Notes: generated by a model not told the origin, from the letters alone. DNA of 64,000 nucleotides from Acinetobacter wuhouensis (GCF_001696605.3 NZ_CP031716.1:1054001-1118000), one strand, 5' to 3'; counted from the first letter of the stretch, positions 46,501 to 56,352 are shown. Numbers and translations: made by a program.

Positions 46501-46885
46501 ATAAATTAAACTCGATTTAAAGTTAAAAGCGCAACTGTGATCAGTATTCTGGGTATAAGCATCCAATGGATACTGTTTAGCGCAGTATCCATGATGGGAT
46601 GTAAGTTGGTTAAGTTAACTTAGGATGAGTTTTAGTCATATTTACTACACCAGTACGTCTATACACCAACAACCTATATGGTCATATGAGTATTGATGTA
46701 TCTGAATACTTTAAAACTACTGATCATCTATAAATCACAGAATATTCTATGTATTTATAGATATAGAGTAATAGTAAATATATAAGACCGTAATTCATTG
46801 AAAATTAAAATGATAGCCTAGCCATACTTATAATTTCAGAATGCATTGCACAGCTGCATTATGTTTTGAATTTACAAGTACAGTG
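46501..46885. promoter_or_regulatory. Regulatory region upstream of the YfjJ-like gene with inverted repeats
   Basis: The perfect inverted repeat TGGATACTG-7-CAGTATCCA lies at 46567-46591. The 12-bp palindrome TAAGTTAACTTA lies 19 bp further at 46611-46622. Both sit between alpA and the replication-like gene and are candidates for an operator or an origin element. The rest is AT-rich. Confidence 0.5.
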
Positions 46886-47119
46886 TTAGCTCTCAGTATT
46901 TCCTTGATCGCGTGTTGAAATTTTGCTTTCAATCCACGCTTCAACTTCAGAGAGTAACCACCGTGAGGCATTGTTAAGCTTTAACGGCCGGGGAAATTTA
47001 GGATCATAGCGTTTAGACCGCCGGTTGAGTCGGTCATAAATGGATGACCGAGATAAACCGATCAGTTTAATCAGCTCAGGTAGACGCAGCATTTGAATTG
47101 TGTTTTGGATAGTAGACAT
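46886..47119 (-). CDS. AlpA-family regulator
   Basis: The protein has 77 residues. A MerR-like winged HTH (LRLPELIKLIGLSRSSIY) is followed by the YDPKFPRPLKL and SRWLLSEVEAWI signatures of AlpA. Such proteins activate excision or replication genes of satellites and prophages. It is intact, unlike the relative at 30290-30517. Confidence 0.88.
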   Translation of the reverse strand: MSTIQNTIQMLRLPELIKLIGLSRSSIYDRLNRRSKRYDPKFPRPLKLNNASRWLLSEVEAWIESKISTRDQGNTES

Positions 47120-47251
47120 TTAGATTTCCTTCTATAGAGTTGGTTCAATCTGGAAGGTGTTGAACCAACTAATAGACGGTACTTGATTGAAAATGCACTT
47201 GATGCAGGAAGTGCGTGGAGCCAATATATTTCTCAGTGTGAAATGATGAAC

Positions 47252-48571
47252 TTAATCATTTAAAAGGTTTTTCAAAGACTGATAGATTTCATGATTCTTT
47301 TTGAGCATCCTTTTAGTATCACCAATAAAATTTCTTTTAGGCTGAGTAGTTGGATGCTCCTGATTCTGAAAACCTTTCTGCTTTTTAGCAGATTTATTTC
47401 GGGTGACTTTTGTTTTAAGTTCAGTTAGAGCATTTGTGCCATGGATAGATGCAGTAGGAGTAAATAAGTACGGGTCATAAACAGGCTCACTGCTTATAGT
47501 TCCTGTTGACGAATTTGTCAGATTTCGCACAATGTGCTCTTGCAGTTGCACTTTAAAATCAAGCTGTTGCTGTTTTTTCTCCTGTTTGTCTTCTAATATT
47601 TGTATTATTTGAGGTGTAAATTTAGTTTTAATCTTAGCAATAATTTTAGCCTGTTGTTTTCTGTTTAATATCTTTGTCTGATATTTTTTAAAGTTAGTCC
47701 GTAAAAGTTTGTCAATATTTCCTTGTTGTTTTATATATATTTTTTCTTTGTGATCATACGTTTGCATTAAAATCTCACGTACATATGCTGTCGCTTTTTT
47801 GTCCAGATACTCCATAAGTTGTTCGAACAGTATATTTTTTTTGGGTTTCAGGGACCGGATCTTTGAATTGCGTTGGCGTATAGCAAACTTATTTTTTAAT
47901 GGACCAATGAATCGAAATGAAAGAAAAGACAATTCCTTGAGCGTATTCTGATCCTGTCTTGAAAAATTTAACGCATTCCAAAGTGACACATGATCATATT
48001 CGTATTTCTTGATAAATTCTTTAACAAAGTCGATATAAGCTTTTTCTTTGATTTCATCAGGTTCTTGTGAAAGATAGCTGAGTTGAATTTTATCGATCGT
48101 GTTTTGAAAGCTTTCAGGTAATAATTCGACTACGTAACAATCACGATGTTTTGAGTATTGCTGGAGTAAGCTTTTATAAATAATTTTTGCTTGCGTATGA
48201 TTTTTAGTTTCGATGGCGGAACGATAGCTTTTTATGTCTGAAATGATTTCATGATAATGTTTAGGCAAATATTCAAAGTCCAGTTTTTCAACTTTATTAT
48301 CACCTTTTTTACAAGGAATAGGTACTTGGACAGGATCCTTACATAATCTTTTTACTCGATCTTCATTCGATTCTTTAAATAGCCCTTCATCGTGTAATGC
48401 ATATATTATTGTTTTAAGCATTTCGAAATCAACGGCCATCCTGATAGACTTGTTGAAATTGAAGGGTGGAGTAGAGTAGATTTTTTCAAATATATACCTT
48501 TCCAGGTCATATACGATTTTGATTTGATCCCCTACCGTGGTATTTTCAGAATGTTCCACTACGGTATCCAT
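47252..48571 (-). CDS. Hypothetical protein, basic and coiled-coil-rich
   Basis: The protein has 439 residues. It is rich in Lys and Gln, with long helical stretches (about 240-350) that may form coiled coils. A low-complexity basic tail with KKQKGFQNQEH and KRMLKKNHE ends it. There is no catalytic motif that I can name. It is the first gene of the minus-strand block after the integrase remnant; a nucleic-acid-binding role would fit but is not shown. Confidence 0.7.
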   Translation of the reverse strand: MDTVVEHSENTTVGDQIKIVYDLERYIFEKIYSTPPFNFNKSIRMAVDFEMLKTIIYALHDEGLFKESNEDRVKRLCKDPVQVPIPCKKGDNKVEKLDFEYLPKHYHEIISDIKSYRSAIETKNHTQAKIIYKSLLQQYSKHRDCYVVELLPESFQNTIDKIQLSYLSQEPDEIKEKAYIDFVKEFIKKYEYDHVSLWNALNFSRQDQNTLKELSFLSFRFIGPLKNKFAIRQRNSKIRSLKPKKNILFEQLMEYLDKKATAYVREILMQTYDHKEKIYIKQQGNIDKLLRTNFKKYQTKILNRKQQAKIIAKIKTKFTPQIIQILEDKQEKKQQQLDFKVQLQEHIVRNLTNSSTGTISSEPVYDPYLFTPTASIHGTNALTELKTKVTRNKSAKKQKGFQNQEHPTTQPKRNFIGDTKRMLKKNHEIYQSLKNLLND

Positions 48572-48812
48572 GATTTCTCTATCCTAATATTTTGGTTGAT
48601 TATTCTTGTAAAATTTAGCCTACATGCTCCGATCCAAAGTGTACATACTTATGCGTTATTTCAGTACGGACTTTTTGGTAATTATTAGATATATCATTAA
48701 TATACACGAATATAATATCCTGTAAATATACAGGGGTGAGTTGTAGTTGAATGGGTATTTTTATTGTGTGAATTTTCAAAAAAACTAATCGTAATTTACA
48801 AAAAAACAGATT

Positions 48813-49040
48813 CCAATCAGTCATCAATCCTTTTCTATTTTCAAGTTAAACTCCACGTAAATAAGCTGCTTCAACTTCATCAGGCAGTTTATGTGTAAGG
48901 ACATGTTCGCAGAATTCGCGAGAGTAATTTATTTTGTCAGTTGACCAATCGCGGAAAGTAGAGCGAAAACCATATGTAGTAATCCCTCTATTTTGTTTAG
49001 GGTCCATATAGCCTATTCGTCTGAGAATTATATTATTCAA
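48813..49040 (-). pseudogene. Tyrosine integrase, 3'-end remnant 1
   Basis: It encodes TTYGFRSTFRDWS (catalytic Arg box) and EFCEHVLTHKLPDEVEAAYLRG, then a stop where the other copy reads AYLEKRK. After the stop, similarity goes on as LENRKGLMTDW. Only the last ~75 codons of a ~400-codon integrase remain and the Tyr is not followed by a normal end. The direct repeat partner is at 54287-54526. Confidence 0.85.
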
Positions 49041-49160
49041 TTTGATTTTTTGGATAGAACTGAATTTAAGAATATAGAATCAGATTTTATAACTTGAATA
49101 ATAAGAGATTATTTAATAATCTAAGGCTAGAAAAGAATAATCATAAGGACAATTAAAAGG

Positions 49161-49342
49161 ATGACACCATATAAAATTGCGATTGACGCCTTTATACGAT
49201 CTATAGATATTAATAAAAAAAGGCCGATTTGCTTATTATTAGGTGCTGGAGCATCAATATCTTCTGGTATGCCATCCGCAGAGCGTTGTATCTGGGAGTG
49301 GAAGCGTGAAATATTTATAACTAAAAATCCACTTCTAAGGGA
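49161..49342 (+). pseudogene. SIR2-APAZ-Argonaute fusion, N-terminal piece
   Basis: ATG 49161 has an AAGGA site about 10 bases upstream. The piece encodes the first 60 residues of a SIR2 domain with the NAD-binding LLLGAGAS motif (residues 26-32). The IS at 49343 interrupts codon 61. After the IS and one copy of the GGA duplication are removed, the frame runs without a stop into 50655-53610. Together they give 1045 residues. Confidence 0.88.
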
Positions 49343-49392
49343 TGAACCGTACCGGGTTTGTCGGAGAGTCAATATTCTGAGAGACTATCCCG

Positions 49393-49710
49393 ATGACAAA
49401 ATTAAAATATGCCCCTGAAATCAGAGAAAGAGCGGTTCAATTATTGATTGAATCTGAAAAAGATTATCCATCGAATTGGGCTGCGATCACCGCTATTGCT
49501 CCCAAGATAGGTTGTACTCCTGAAACACTACGTGTTTGGTATCAAAAATATTTAGATAAACTAAATCCAGTTAAAGTACAGCAGCTTTCAGACCAAGAAC
49601 GTATCAAACAACTCGAACGCGAAAATAAAGAACTGCAACGCGCCAATGAGATTCTACGTAAAGCAGCCGCTTTTTTCGCCCAGGCGGAACTCGACCGCCC
49701 ACACAAATAA
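49393..49710 (+). CDS. IS3-family transposase OrfA
   Basis: The protein has 105 residues. An HTH_Tnp_1 domain (APEIRERAVQLLIES, CTPETLRVWYQKY) and a C-terminal heptad segment (IKQLERENKELQRANEILRK) are present. Its TAA overlaps the orfB ATG by one base (TAATG). Confidence 0.92.
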   Translation: MTKLKYAPEIRERAVQLLIESEKDYPSNWAAITAIAPKIGCTPETLRVWYQKYLDKLNPVKVQQLSDQERIKQLERENKELQRANEILRKAAAFFAQAELDRPHK

Positions 49711-50612
49711 TGGTGGATTTTATCCATAATAATAAAGAGCTGTACGGAGTCGAGGCGATTTGTAGAATTTTACCGATCGCACCCTCAACCTATTACCGGA
49801 CTCTAGATCTCTGCGAAAACCCAGAACATCGAGCAAAGCGAGATCTACATGACTTGCATCATGCTGAACAAATTAAACGAATTTGGAAGGAAAGTTCAGG
49901 TCGATATGGTGTACGTAAAGTTTGGCAAAAACTGAAACGTGAAGGCTATATTATTGCACGCTGTACAGTTGCTCGATTGATGCAAAAGCTAGGTATACAA
50001 GGTGTTTGGCGAGGTAAGAATAAACAAACTACCCATAGCCGAGATGATCAAAAACGAGCAGATGACTTGGTGAAACGCAATTTTAGTGCTGATCACCCTG
50101 ACCAGCTGTGGGTCGCTGACTTTACGTATATTCAAACAAATTCAGGCTGGGTCTATACCGCCTTTATTATTGATGTGTTCTCGCGAGCAATTGTTGGATG
50201 GAAAGTATCAACACGGATGAATACAGACATGGTGCTCGATGCACTGGAGCAAGCATTGCATGATCGAGGCATGCCAAAGAACGTGATTCATCATAGTGAC
50301 AGAGGTGTGCAATATCTTTCCATTCGTTATACCAATCGTTTAGAAGCAGCAAATTTACGAGCATCAGTCGGTACGACCGGTGATTCATACGATAATGCTT
50401 TGGCTGAAACAGTGAATGGCTTATACAAAACAGAGGTGATTGAATATTTAAAAGCAGATTGGCAAGGTTTAGCGGATGTACAACTTGCGACATTAAATTG
50501 GGTAGATTGGTTCAATAAAGAGCGTGTACATAGTGCACTAGGTTATGTGCCACCTTTTGATTTTGAAGCAATGTACTATGATAAAATTAATCCGTTAGGT
50601 CAGGTGGCCTAA
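49710..50612 (+). CDS. IS3-family transposase OrfB (DDE)
   Basis: The protein has 300 residues. An HTH_21 segment (ESSGRYGVRKVWQKLKREG) is followed by an rve core with Asp in WVADFTYIQ, Asp in HHSDRGVQY and Glu in ALAETVNGLYKTE. All three catalytic acids are present, so the element is likely active. Confidence 0.93.
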   Translation: MVDFIHNNKELYGVEAICRILPIAPSTYYRTLDLCENPEHRAKRDLHDLHHAEQIKRIWKESSGRYGVRKVWQKLKREGYIIARCTVARLMQKLGIQGVWRGKNKQTTHSRDDQKRADDLVKRNFSADHPDQLWVADFTYIQTNSGWVYTAFIIDVFSRAIVGWKVSTRMNTDMVLDALEQALHDRGMPKNVIHHSDRGVQYLSIRYTNRLEAANLRASVGTTGDSYDNALAETVNGLYKTEVIEYLKADWQGLADVQLATLNWVDWFNKERVHSALGYVPPFDFEAMYYDKINPLGQVA

Positions 50613-50654
50613 CTTAAATAAAAAAGTCTCCGACAAACCCGGTACGGTTCAGGA

Positions 50655-53610
50655 AACAGTTGGAGAGTTATCTCTACAAGGTACAAAAGATCGAATTCAA
50701 AAATGGTTGGATCAAAGAGGAGAATATCCCATTTTGAATAGTCCAGAAGAATACTCTTTTTATGCAAAAGAATGCTATATCACAGAACAGGATAGAAGAA
50801 GTTTCTTTCAGCAATATGTTGAGATGGCTAAGCCGCATATCGGGTATAAATTATTACCACTGCTTGCTCAAGCAAAAATAATAAAAACTGTGTGGACTAC
50901 AAACTTTGATGGTTTGGTTGCTCGGGCTTGTCATTCGAATGATGTTGTATGTATTGAAATTGGGCTGGATAATACCCAACGTATTACCAGACAACATAGT
51001 GAGGGCGAGATAAGGGTAGTTTCATTGCATGGAGATTATCGTTACGATGAGCTTAAAAATACAGATGAACAATTAAGACATCAGGAAGAAAATTTAAAAA
51101 ATAATATTGAACATGAGTTACAGGACTATGATCTTGTAGTTATTGGTTATAGCGGTCGAGATAAATCTTTAATGACAGTTTTAGAAAATATTTTTTCTAA
51201 AACGGTTAAATCAAGATTATTTTGGTGTGGGTATGGTGAAACAATAAGCCAGTCAGTGATGGAGCTATTGGAACTAGCAAGAAAAAACAATAGGGATGCT
51301 TTTTATGTCTCAACAGAGGGATTTGATGACACCGTAGAGCAAATTTCTAGAAAATTATTGAATGACAACATGTTGAGTAAAGCATTGTCAATGCTACAGG
51401 AAATTCCTTGTATTGCTAAGAAGCCAGCTAAATTTACAGCTCCAGAAAATGATATTTCTTCACTTATTAAAAGTAATGCTTACCCTTTTGTTAAACTTCC
51501 TAGCCAGTTTCTTAAAGTTACATTGAAATATCCTGAAGGGAGCTTAAATTATATTGATTGGCTTAATAGTAAAGTGGACTTTAAAGAAGTAGTACTTTCA
51601 AAAATAGGAAAGGAAATTATAGCTTTCGCGGATGTTGATAAACTTAGGAAATATTTAGGAGAGTTCTATCTAAGTACGCCAACGGTAGTAAATTTTTCAA
51701 AAACTGATGTATTGAACGATACAAGGATTCAGTCTCTCATTAGACGTGGGTTAATCCAAAGTATTGTCAAAAATTTAGAGTTCAGTTCAGATCAAAATAA
51801 ACGGATATGGAATCCAGATGTAAGTTCTATCGAATTTCACAATGGGAAAAAATATAAGATAATAGATGCTTTGATTCTAAATTTAAATTTTATTAAAGAT
51901 GATATTTATTTAACATTTAAACCTGATTTGCTTGTATTAAATTTAGATGAATCTTTGCCTGATCATGATGTTGTAAAAACTATAAAGAATAAAAAATTCG
52001 GTTATCAACATAATAAAGAATATAGTCAGATATTAGAAAAGTGGGCAGATATCATTACAAAAAAAGACCTTATAGTCAGTGGTGGCGGTATATTTAATTT
52101 AGGTAAAAAGCCACTTTATGCTGGTTTAGTTAATTATGCTACACGAAAGCTTCCTACTGATTTCAATAAGCATGCAACTCAAAAAGGCTTGATCATTCAG
52201 GATGCAAAATTAATTTTTGGTTCAAATTCTATATCTAATGAAATATCTCATATTAACCCTTTAAAAGGATTAGTTGAAAATCGCCCTTGGGATTATAAAA
52301 ATACCAGTTCTGGTTTATGCCCTGAAATTTGTATCAATGTAATAAGTACACGTCAGGATGCAGGGATTGTAAATAATCTTTTACGGGGAATTCATGAAAA
52401 GTCATTACCAGAAAAATCAGAACAAGATTATTTACATCCATTTCATGGATTTACAAATGCATTTGGCGTACCGATAACCTTTCCTAAAATAGGTGAAAAT
52501 ACATGGCGATTTGTAGATGAAGCTCTTTCAGCACAAAAAGCTATTGATAATGCAAAAAGTTTAGCAAATAGAATTTGTTATGAGCTCGATGCTTTGAAAA
52601 AATTAGAATTGCGTACGGGTACAGTTGTAATTATTTATATTCCTAAAAGATGGGAATTATTAACTTCAATAAAATCAGAACATGAATACTTTGATTTACA
52701 TGATTATATTAAAGCATATGCCGCTCAGCAGGGAATAAGTACCCAATTTGTAAGAGAGAAAACGGTTAATAGTTCCCAAAGTTGTAGAGTGAAGTGGTGG
52801 TTATCATTAGCATTTTATGTCAAAGCTATGCGGACACCTTGGCGATTGGAATCTATAGATAATCAGACAGCTTTTGTGGGGATAGGCTACAGTATCAATA
52901 GGAACACGTATCCTGAAAACTCTAAAAGGATTGTTCTAGGTTGTAGTCATATTTATAGTGCTAGGGGGGAAGGCATGCAATTTCAACTTGGTCGGATAGA
53001 GAACCCTATAATTCACCATCATAATCCTTATATGTCTGAAGAAGATGCAAGGAGAACAGGTGAGAAAATTAGACAAATGTTTTTTGATGCAAAAATGCAA
53101 TTACCACGACGTGTTGTGATACATAAGAGGACAGCATTCACAGCAGAAGAACAGCGTGGGTTTATACAAGGATTAGAAGGCGTGGAAGATATAGAATTGA
53201 TCGAAATTAACTTTGAGGATTCTTTTCGATATTTGTCATCTAAATTGGTTAATAATAAACTAGAAATAGATGGTTTCCCTATTGCTAGAGGCACGGTAAT
53301 TGTCCAAAGTTCTGATACAGCATTATTATGGGTGCATGGAGCTACGCCAAGTGCTCAAAATCCAAGTTTTAAATATTTCCAAGGAAAAAGAAGAATCCCA
53401 GTTCCATTAGTTATTAAACGTTATGTTGGGCAATCAGATATTAGCCAGTTAGCGAATGAAATTTTAGGTTTATCTAAAATGAATTGGAATACTTTTGATT
53501 ATTATTCTAGATTACCTGTTACTTTGGAATCGGCAAATGACATTGCTAGAATAGGAGTTTATTTTAATAACTTTAGCCCTATGTCGTATGACTATCGGCT
53601 TTTAATTTAG
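50655..53610 (+). CDS. SIR2-APAZ-short Argonaute fusion, body (5' end displaced by IS)
   Basis: With the piece at 49161-49342 it forms one 1045-residue chain. Numbering on that chain: SIR2 NADase domain about 1-290 (TTNFDGL at 142-148, SLHGD near 186, GYSGRD 225-230), APAZ-like region about 290-560, MID about 600-790 (IYIPKRWELL near 720), PIWI about 795-1045. In PIWI the first catalytic Asp is replaced (FVGIGYSIN) and the IHKRTAFT motif is kept, so it should bind guide and target but not cut. Related SIR2-Ago systems deplete NAD+ when they sense invading DNA. Without a start after the IS (only TTG 50707 in frame) the NADase domain is broken. Confidence 0.9.
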
Positions 53611-53639
53611 TAATCAGTTATAGGAAACATGATTTAAAT

Positions 53640-54218
53640 ATGTCTCAAGATAGAGAAAATTTAGCCAAAGAAAAATTAATTGAGATGTTAGGTGATCTCT
53701 TCTATATTCAAGAAGAAGTTGCAGGGAGATGGGTTATTGATGACTCTCCTTTAAGATTGGATTTGCTACTCCGCCCAAATGAAAAAGCAAAATCGATGGG
53801 ATTTGATGTAGACGCTATAGGTATTGAGATTAAAGATCCTCAAAGTAAGGAGAGTGTAAAAAAGTTATTAAACTGTGTGATGCAAGCATATACATATAGC
53901 TTTTGTGAGTTTGATGGGGTGCGTCCAGCGTTTATTTTGATTTATCCTGATATTGAGAAATTTTTTGACTACGATTGGCATAATAAATACAACTCTGAAT
54001 TTACGGAAGAGCCTACCAAACGTGAAAAAAATTTATTACGAAGATTGATGCAAAGAGCAAATGTTGGTGAACTCATAATTCAGCAGAGGGACTCAAAAAA
54101 TTACGTTTTTAAATTTCATGGTGGCCCATACTTTTCCTCTACAAAAGGTCGTTCAAAGATAAAAGGTATCGGTCTAAATCGTTTTATTGGATCACAGAAA
54201 ATTAGAAGTCAGGAATAG
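53640..54218 (+). CDS. Small protein with PD-(D/E)XK-like motif, beside SIR2-Ago
   Basis: The protein has 192 residues. The pattern RLD (Asp 41), then GIEIK (Glu 63, Lys 65), then MQAYTYS (Gln 82) fits the order of a PD-(D/E)XK nuclease core. I know of no named family for it. The C-terminal part is basic (KGRSKIKG). It begins 29 bp after the Argonaute stop on the same strand, with the same AT-rich composition, so it probably belongs to the same operon and may be an effector or guide-processing partner. That role is inference. Confidence 0.55.
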   Translation: MSQDRENLAKEKLIEMLGDLFYIQEEVAGRWVIDDSPLRLDLLLRPNEKAKSMGFDVDAIGIEIKDPQSKESVKKLLNCVMQAYTYSFCEFDGVRPAFILIYPDIEKFFDYDWHNKYNSEFTEEPTKREKNLLRRLMQRANVGELIIQQRDSKNYVFKFHGGPYFSSTKGRSKIKGIGLNRFIGSQKIRSQE

Positions 54219-54286
54219 GTATAAAAAATAGTAACTAAATTTTGCGTAAAATATTTTTGTCTAGTTTCGTTTTTAACGAATGCAGT

Positions 54287-54526
54287 CTAATAAAACTGTG
54301 TACTACAGAATTTAGCCCAATCAGCCATTAAAGATTTACGTTTTTCAAGATAAGCTCCACGTAAATAAGCAGCTTCAACTTCATCTGGCAATTTATGGGC
54401 AAGCACGTGCTCACAGACTTCACGAGGATTATCTGTTTTATCGGCTGACCAGTCACAAAAAGTGGACCGAAAACCGTAGGTAGTGATTACTTGATTTTGT
54501 TTTGGATCAATATGGCCTAAGCTATT
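54287..54526 (-). pseudogene. Tyrosine integrase, 3'-end remnant 2
   Basis: It has no internal stop. It reads IDPKQNQVITTYGFRSTFCDW, then PREVCEHVLAHKLPDEVEAAYLRGAYLEKRKSLM in substance, ending SLMADWAKFCSTQFY and a stop. FCDW replaces the usual FRDW. It lacks everything upstream of the Arg box. It lies in the same orientation as remnant 1, so the two bracket the SIR2-Ago cassette as direct repeats. Confidence 0.85.
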
Positions 54527-54721
54527 TTCTTTGATTTTTTATTTATGCATTGGTTTGATCAATTTTATTAAATATGTTTCAGACAGTATTTTCAGTCAAA
54601 TATAGAAAGTATATGGAAGCTGATTGAACTATTTTAGCAAGTAAATGGAAAAGTAGTTAAATGTCATCTTGCTTAAATATAGGTAGTGTATGGTTCAGCC
54701 ATCTTTAGATGGGTTGATGCA

Positions 54722-56338
54722 ATGCTCGGTTCTCTTGAAAAATTCCAATTAAAAACAATCCGTGTGGCATGTATAAGTTTCAGTGCTTTATTGCTTACAG
54801 CTTGTCAAAGTACTGCGCTAATGCGAACTCAATCGACCCATACAGCACAACAGTTCCAACAACAAAAAGTCCAACAACCGAAACGTGTGGTGTTTTTCTT
54901 GGGTGATGGTATGGGCATGACCACACTTACCGCTTCACGTATTTATGCTGTCGGTGAAGATGGTCAGTTAGCAATTGATCGGTTACCTGAGTCTGCCTTT
55001 GTTCGTACCTTTTCTGAAGATGCGCAAGTCACTGACAGTGCACCTTCGATGGGTGCATACATGACCGGTGTGAAGATGAAAAATGAGGTGATCTCGATGC
55101 AGACAGGCACGATTGCAGTTGAACCTGATTCAGTAGGGAATAACCAGTGCGGGACTAACCCACAAAATAAAAATAAGCAAAACACACAAACTTTACTTGA
55201 ATTAGCCAAAGCGAAGGGTTGGGGGACAGGGATTGTAACCACGACGCGTATCACGCATGCCACGCCAGCATCGACTTATGCGCATATTTGCCACCGTGAT
55301 GCGGAAAATGACATTGCATCACAGCTGGTGCCGAGTTCAAAAGGGGATATCTATCAGCATTATAACCAAAAACTCAAAGATGGAGTGGATGTGGTTTTAG
55401 GTGGCGGCAAGCGTCAATTTTTGCCTAAAGATGCAGGTGGAGAACGTACTGATGGGCGCAATCTAATTACCGAGATGCAAAAGGCAGGCTACCGCGTGGT
55501 TTTTGATGAAAACCAACTGTCCCAAGTGCAACTGGCGAAAAATGAAAAATTATTGGGTTTATTTAATCACAGCCATTTAAATTACGACTTGGATCGCACC
55601 AAGAAAAACTTGGCAGAGCCGAGTCTCAAGCAAATGACGCTGTCTGCTTTAGACATCCTGACGCAAAATAAAAAAGGTTTTTTCCTGATGGTGGAGGGCG
55701 GGCGTATAGATCATGCGCTGCATGACACCAATGCCAAACGTGCTTTACAAGACACGATTGCCTTAAATGATGCTTTAGAAGCAACCATTCAAAAGCTTAA
55801 ACAAAGTGATCCTGAACTTAAAAATACACTGATTGTAATCACAGCCGACCATGATCACACCTTGGTTTTAAATGGTTATGCCAAGCGTACAGGAAAATAC
55901 GTCGAAGGTAAGGAAACCAGTGTGCTTGGATTGGTAAAAAACTATGATCAAGCGGGCTTTGCTCAAGATATTCATGGTCAACCTTATCCGATTATCGGTT
56001 TTGGTACGGGCAAAAAACGCCCCACTCAAAACCGTATGGATGACTTGGTACTGAACTTAAAAGACACTGATGTCTGTCATCCTGTACAAGGGCCAAAGGC
56101 ACCACAAGGTGAAAAATATAGTTTCACCTATCCTTTGGCTGAAACGGGTTGGTGTACGGGCACTGCTGCGGATGATTTCCAACAAGAAGCTGTGATTCAA
56201 ACGGGCTATAAAGATAAAGAAACGCATGGCGGTGCAGATGTGTTTTTAGGTGCGATTGGTCAGGGAGCCGATCAGTTCTCAGGTAGCCTTGAAAATATTG
56301 AGGTCAATCACCTCATTCGTAAGATCACAGGCTTATAG
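54722..56338 (+). CDS. phoA: Alkaline phosphatase, PhoA family, lipoprotein (copy 1)
   Basis: The protein has 538 residues from ATG 54722; the frame is open to a GTG at 54686 but the ATG gives a proper lipoprotein signal with lipobox LLTAC (about residue 28). The metal site starts with FFLGDGMG. The nucleophile Ser is in TDSAPSMGAY (about 105). Later ligands are GGRIDHALH and TADHDH, and the last is ETHGGADV. It hydrolyses phosphomonoesters, here probably anchored to the outer membrane. It is followed after 14 bp by a paralogue. Confidence 0.92.
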   Translation: MLGSLEKFQLKTIRVACISFSALLLTACQSTALMRTQSTHTAQQFQQQKVQQPKRVVFFLGDGMGMTTLTASRIYAVGEDGQLAIDRLPESAFVRTFSEDAQVTDSAPSMGAYMTGVKMKNEVISMQTGTIAVEPDSVGNNQCGTNPQNKNKQNTQTLLELAKAKGWGTGIVTTTRITHATPASTYAHICHRDAENDIASQLVPSSKGDIYQHYNQKLKDGVDVVLGGGKRQFLPKDAGGERTDGRNLITEMQKAGYRVVFDENQLSQVQLAKNEKLLGLFNHSHLNYDLDRTKKNLAEPSLKQMTLSALDILTQNKKGFFLMVEGGRIDHALHDTNAKRALQDTIALNDALEATIQKLKQSDPELKNTLIVITADHDHTLVLNGYAKRTGKYVEGKETSVLGLVKNYDQAGFAQDIHGQPYPIIGFGTGKKRPTQNRMDDLVLNLKDTDVCHPVQGPKAPQGEKYSFTYPLAETGWCTGTAADDFQQEAVIQTGYKDKETHGGADVFLGAIGQGADQFSGSLENIEVNHLIRKITGL

Positions 56339-56352
56339 CAGAGGGATATCAC

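Larger units (their letters stand above)
49343..50651 (+). mobile_element. IS3-family (IS51-like) insertion sequence in the SIR2 domain
   Basis: The element is 1309 bp. The 25-bp terminal inverted repeats (TGAACCGTACCGGGTTTGTC...) are perfect, at 49343-49367 and 50627-50651. A 3-bp direct duplication GGA flanks it (49340-49342 and 50652-50654). Perfect ends, a clean duplication and intact transposase genes suggest a recent insertion. It differs in sequence from the IS3-family copy at 31126-32369. Confidence 0.95.

Noticed and set aside
48615..48827. 70-codon minus-strand frame
   Set aside because: It is the continuation of the integrase remnant past its stop, then random AT-rich sequence.
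50707..53610. Argonaute as an active DNA-guided slicer
   Set aside because: The first catalytic Asp of PIWI is replaced (FVGIGYSIN), there is no PAZ domain, and the SIR2-APAZ fusion fits the inactive short class.
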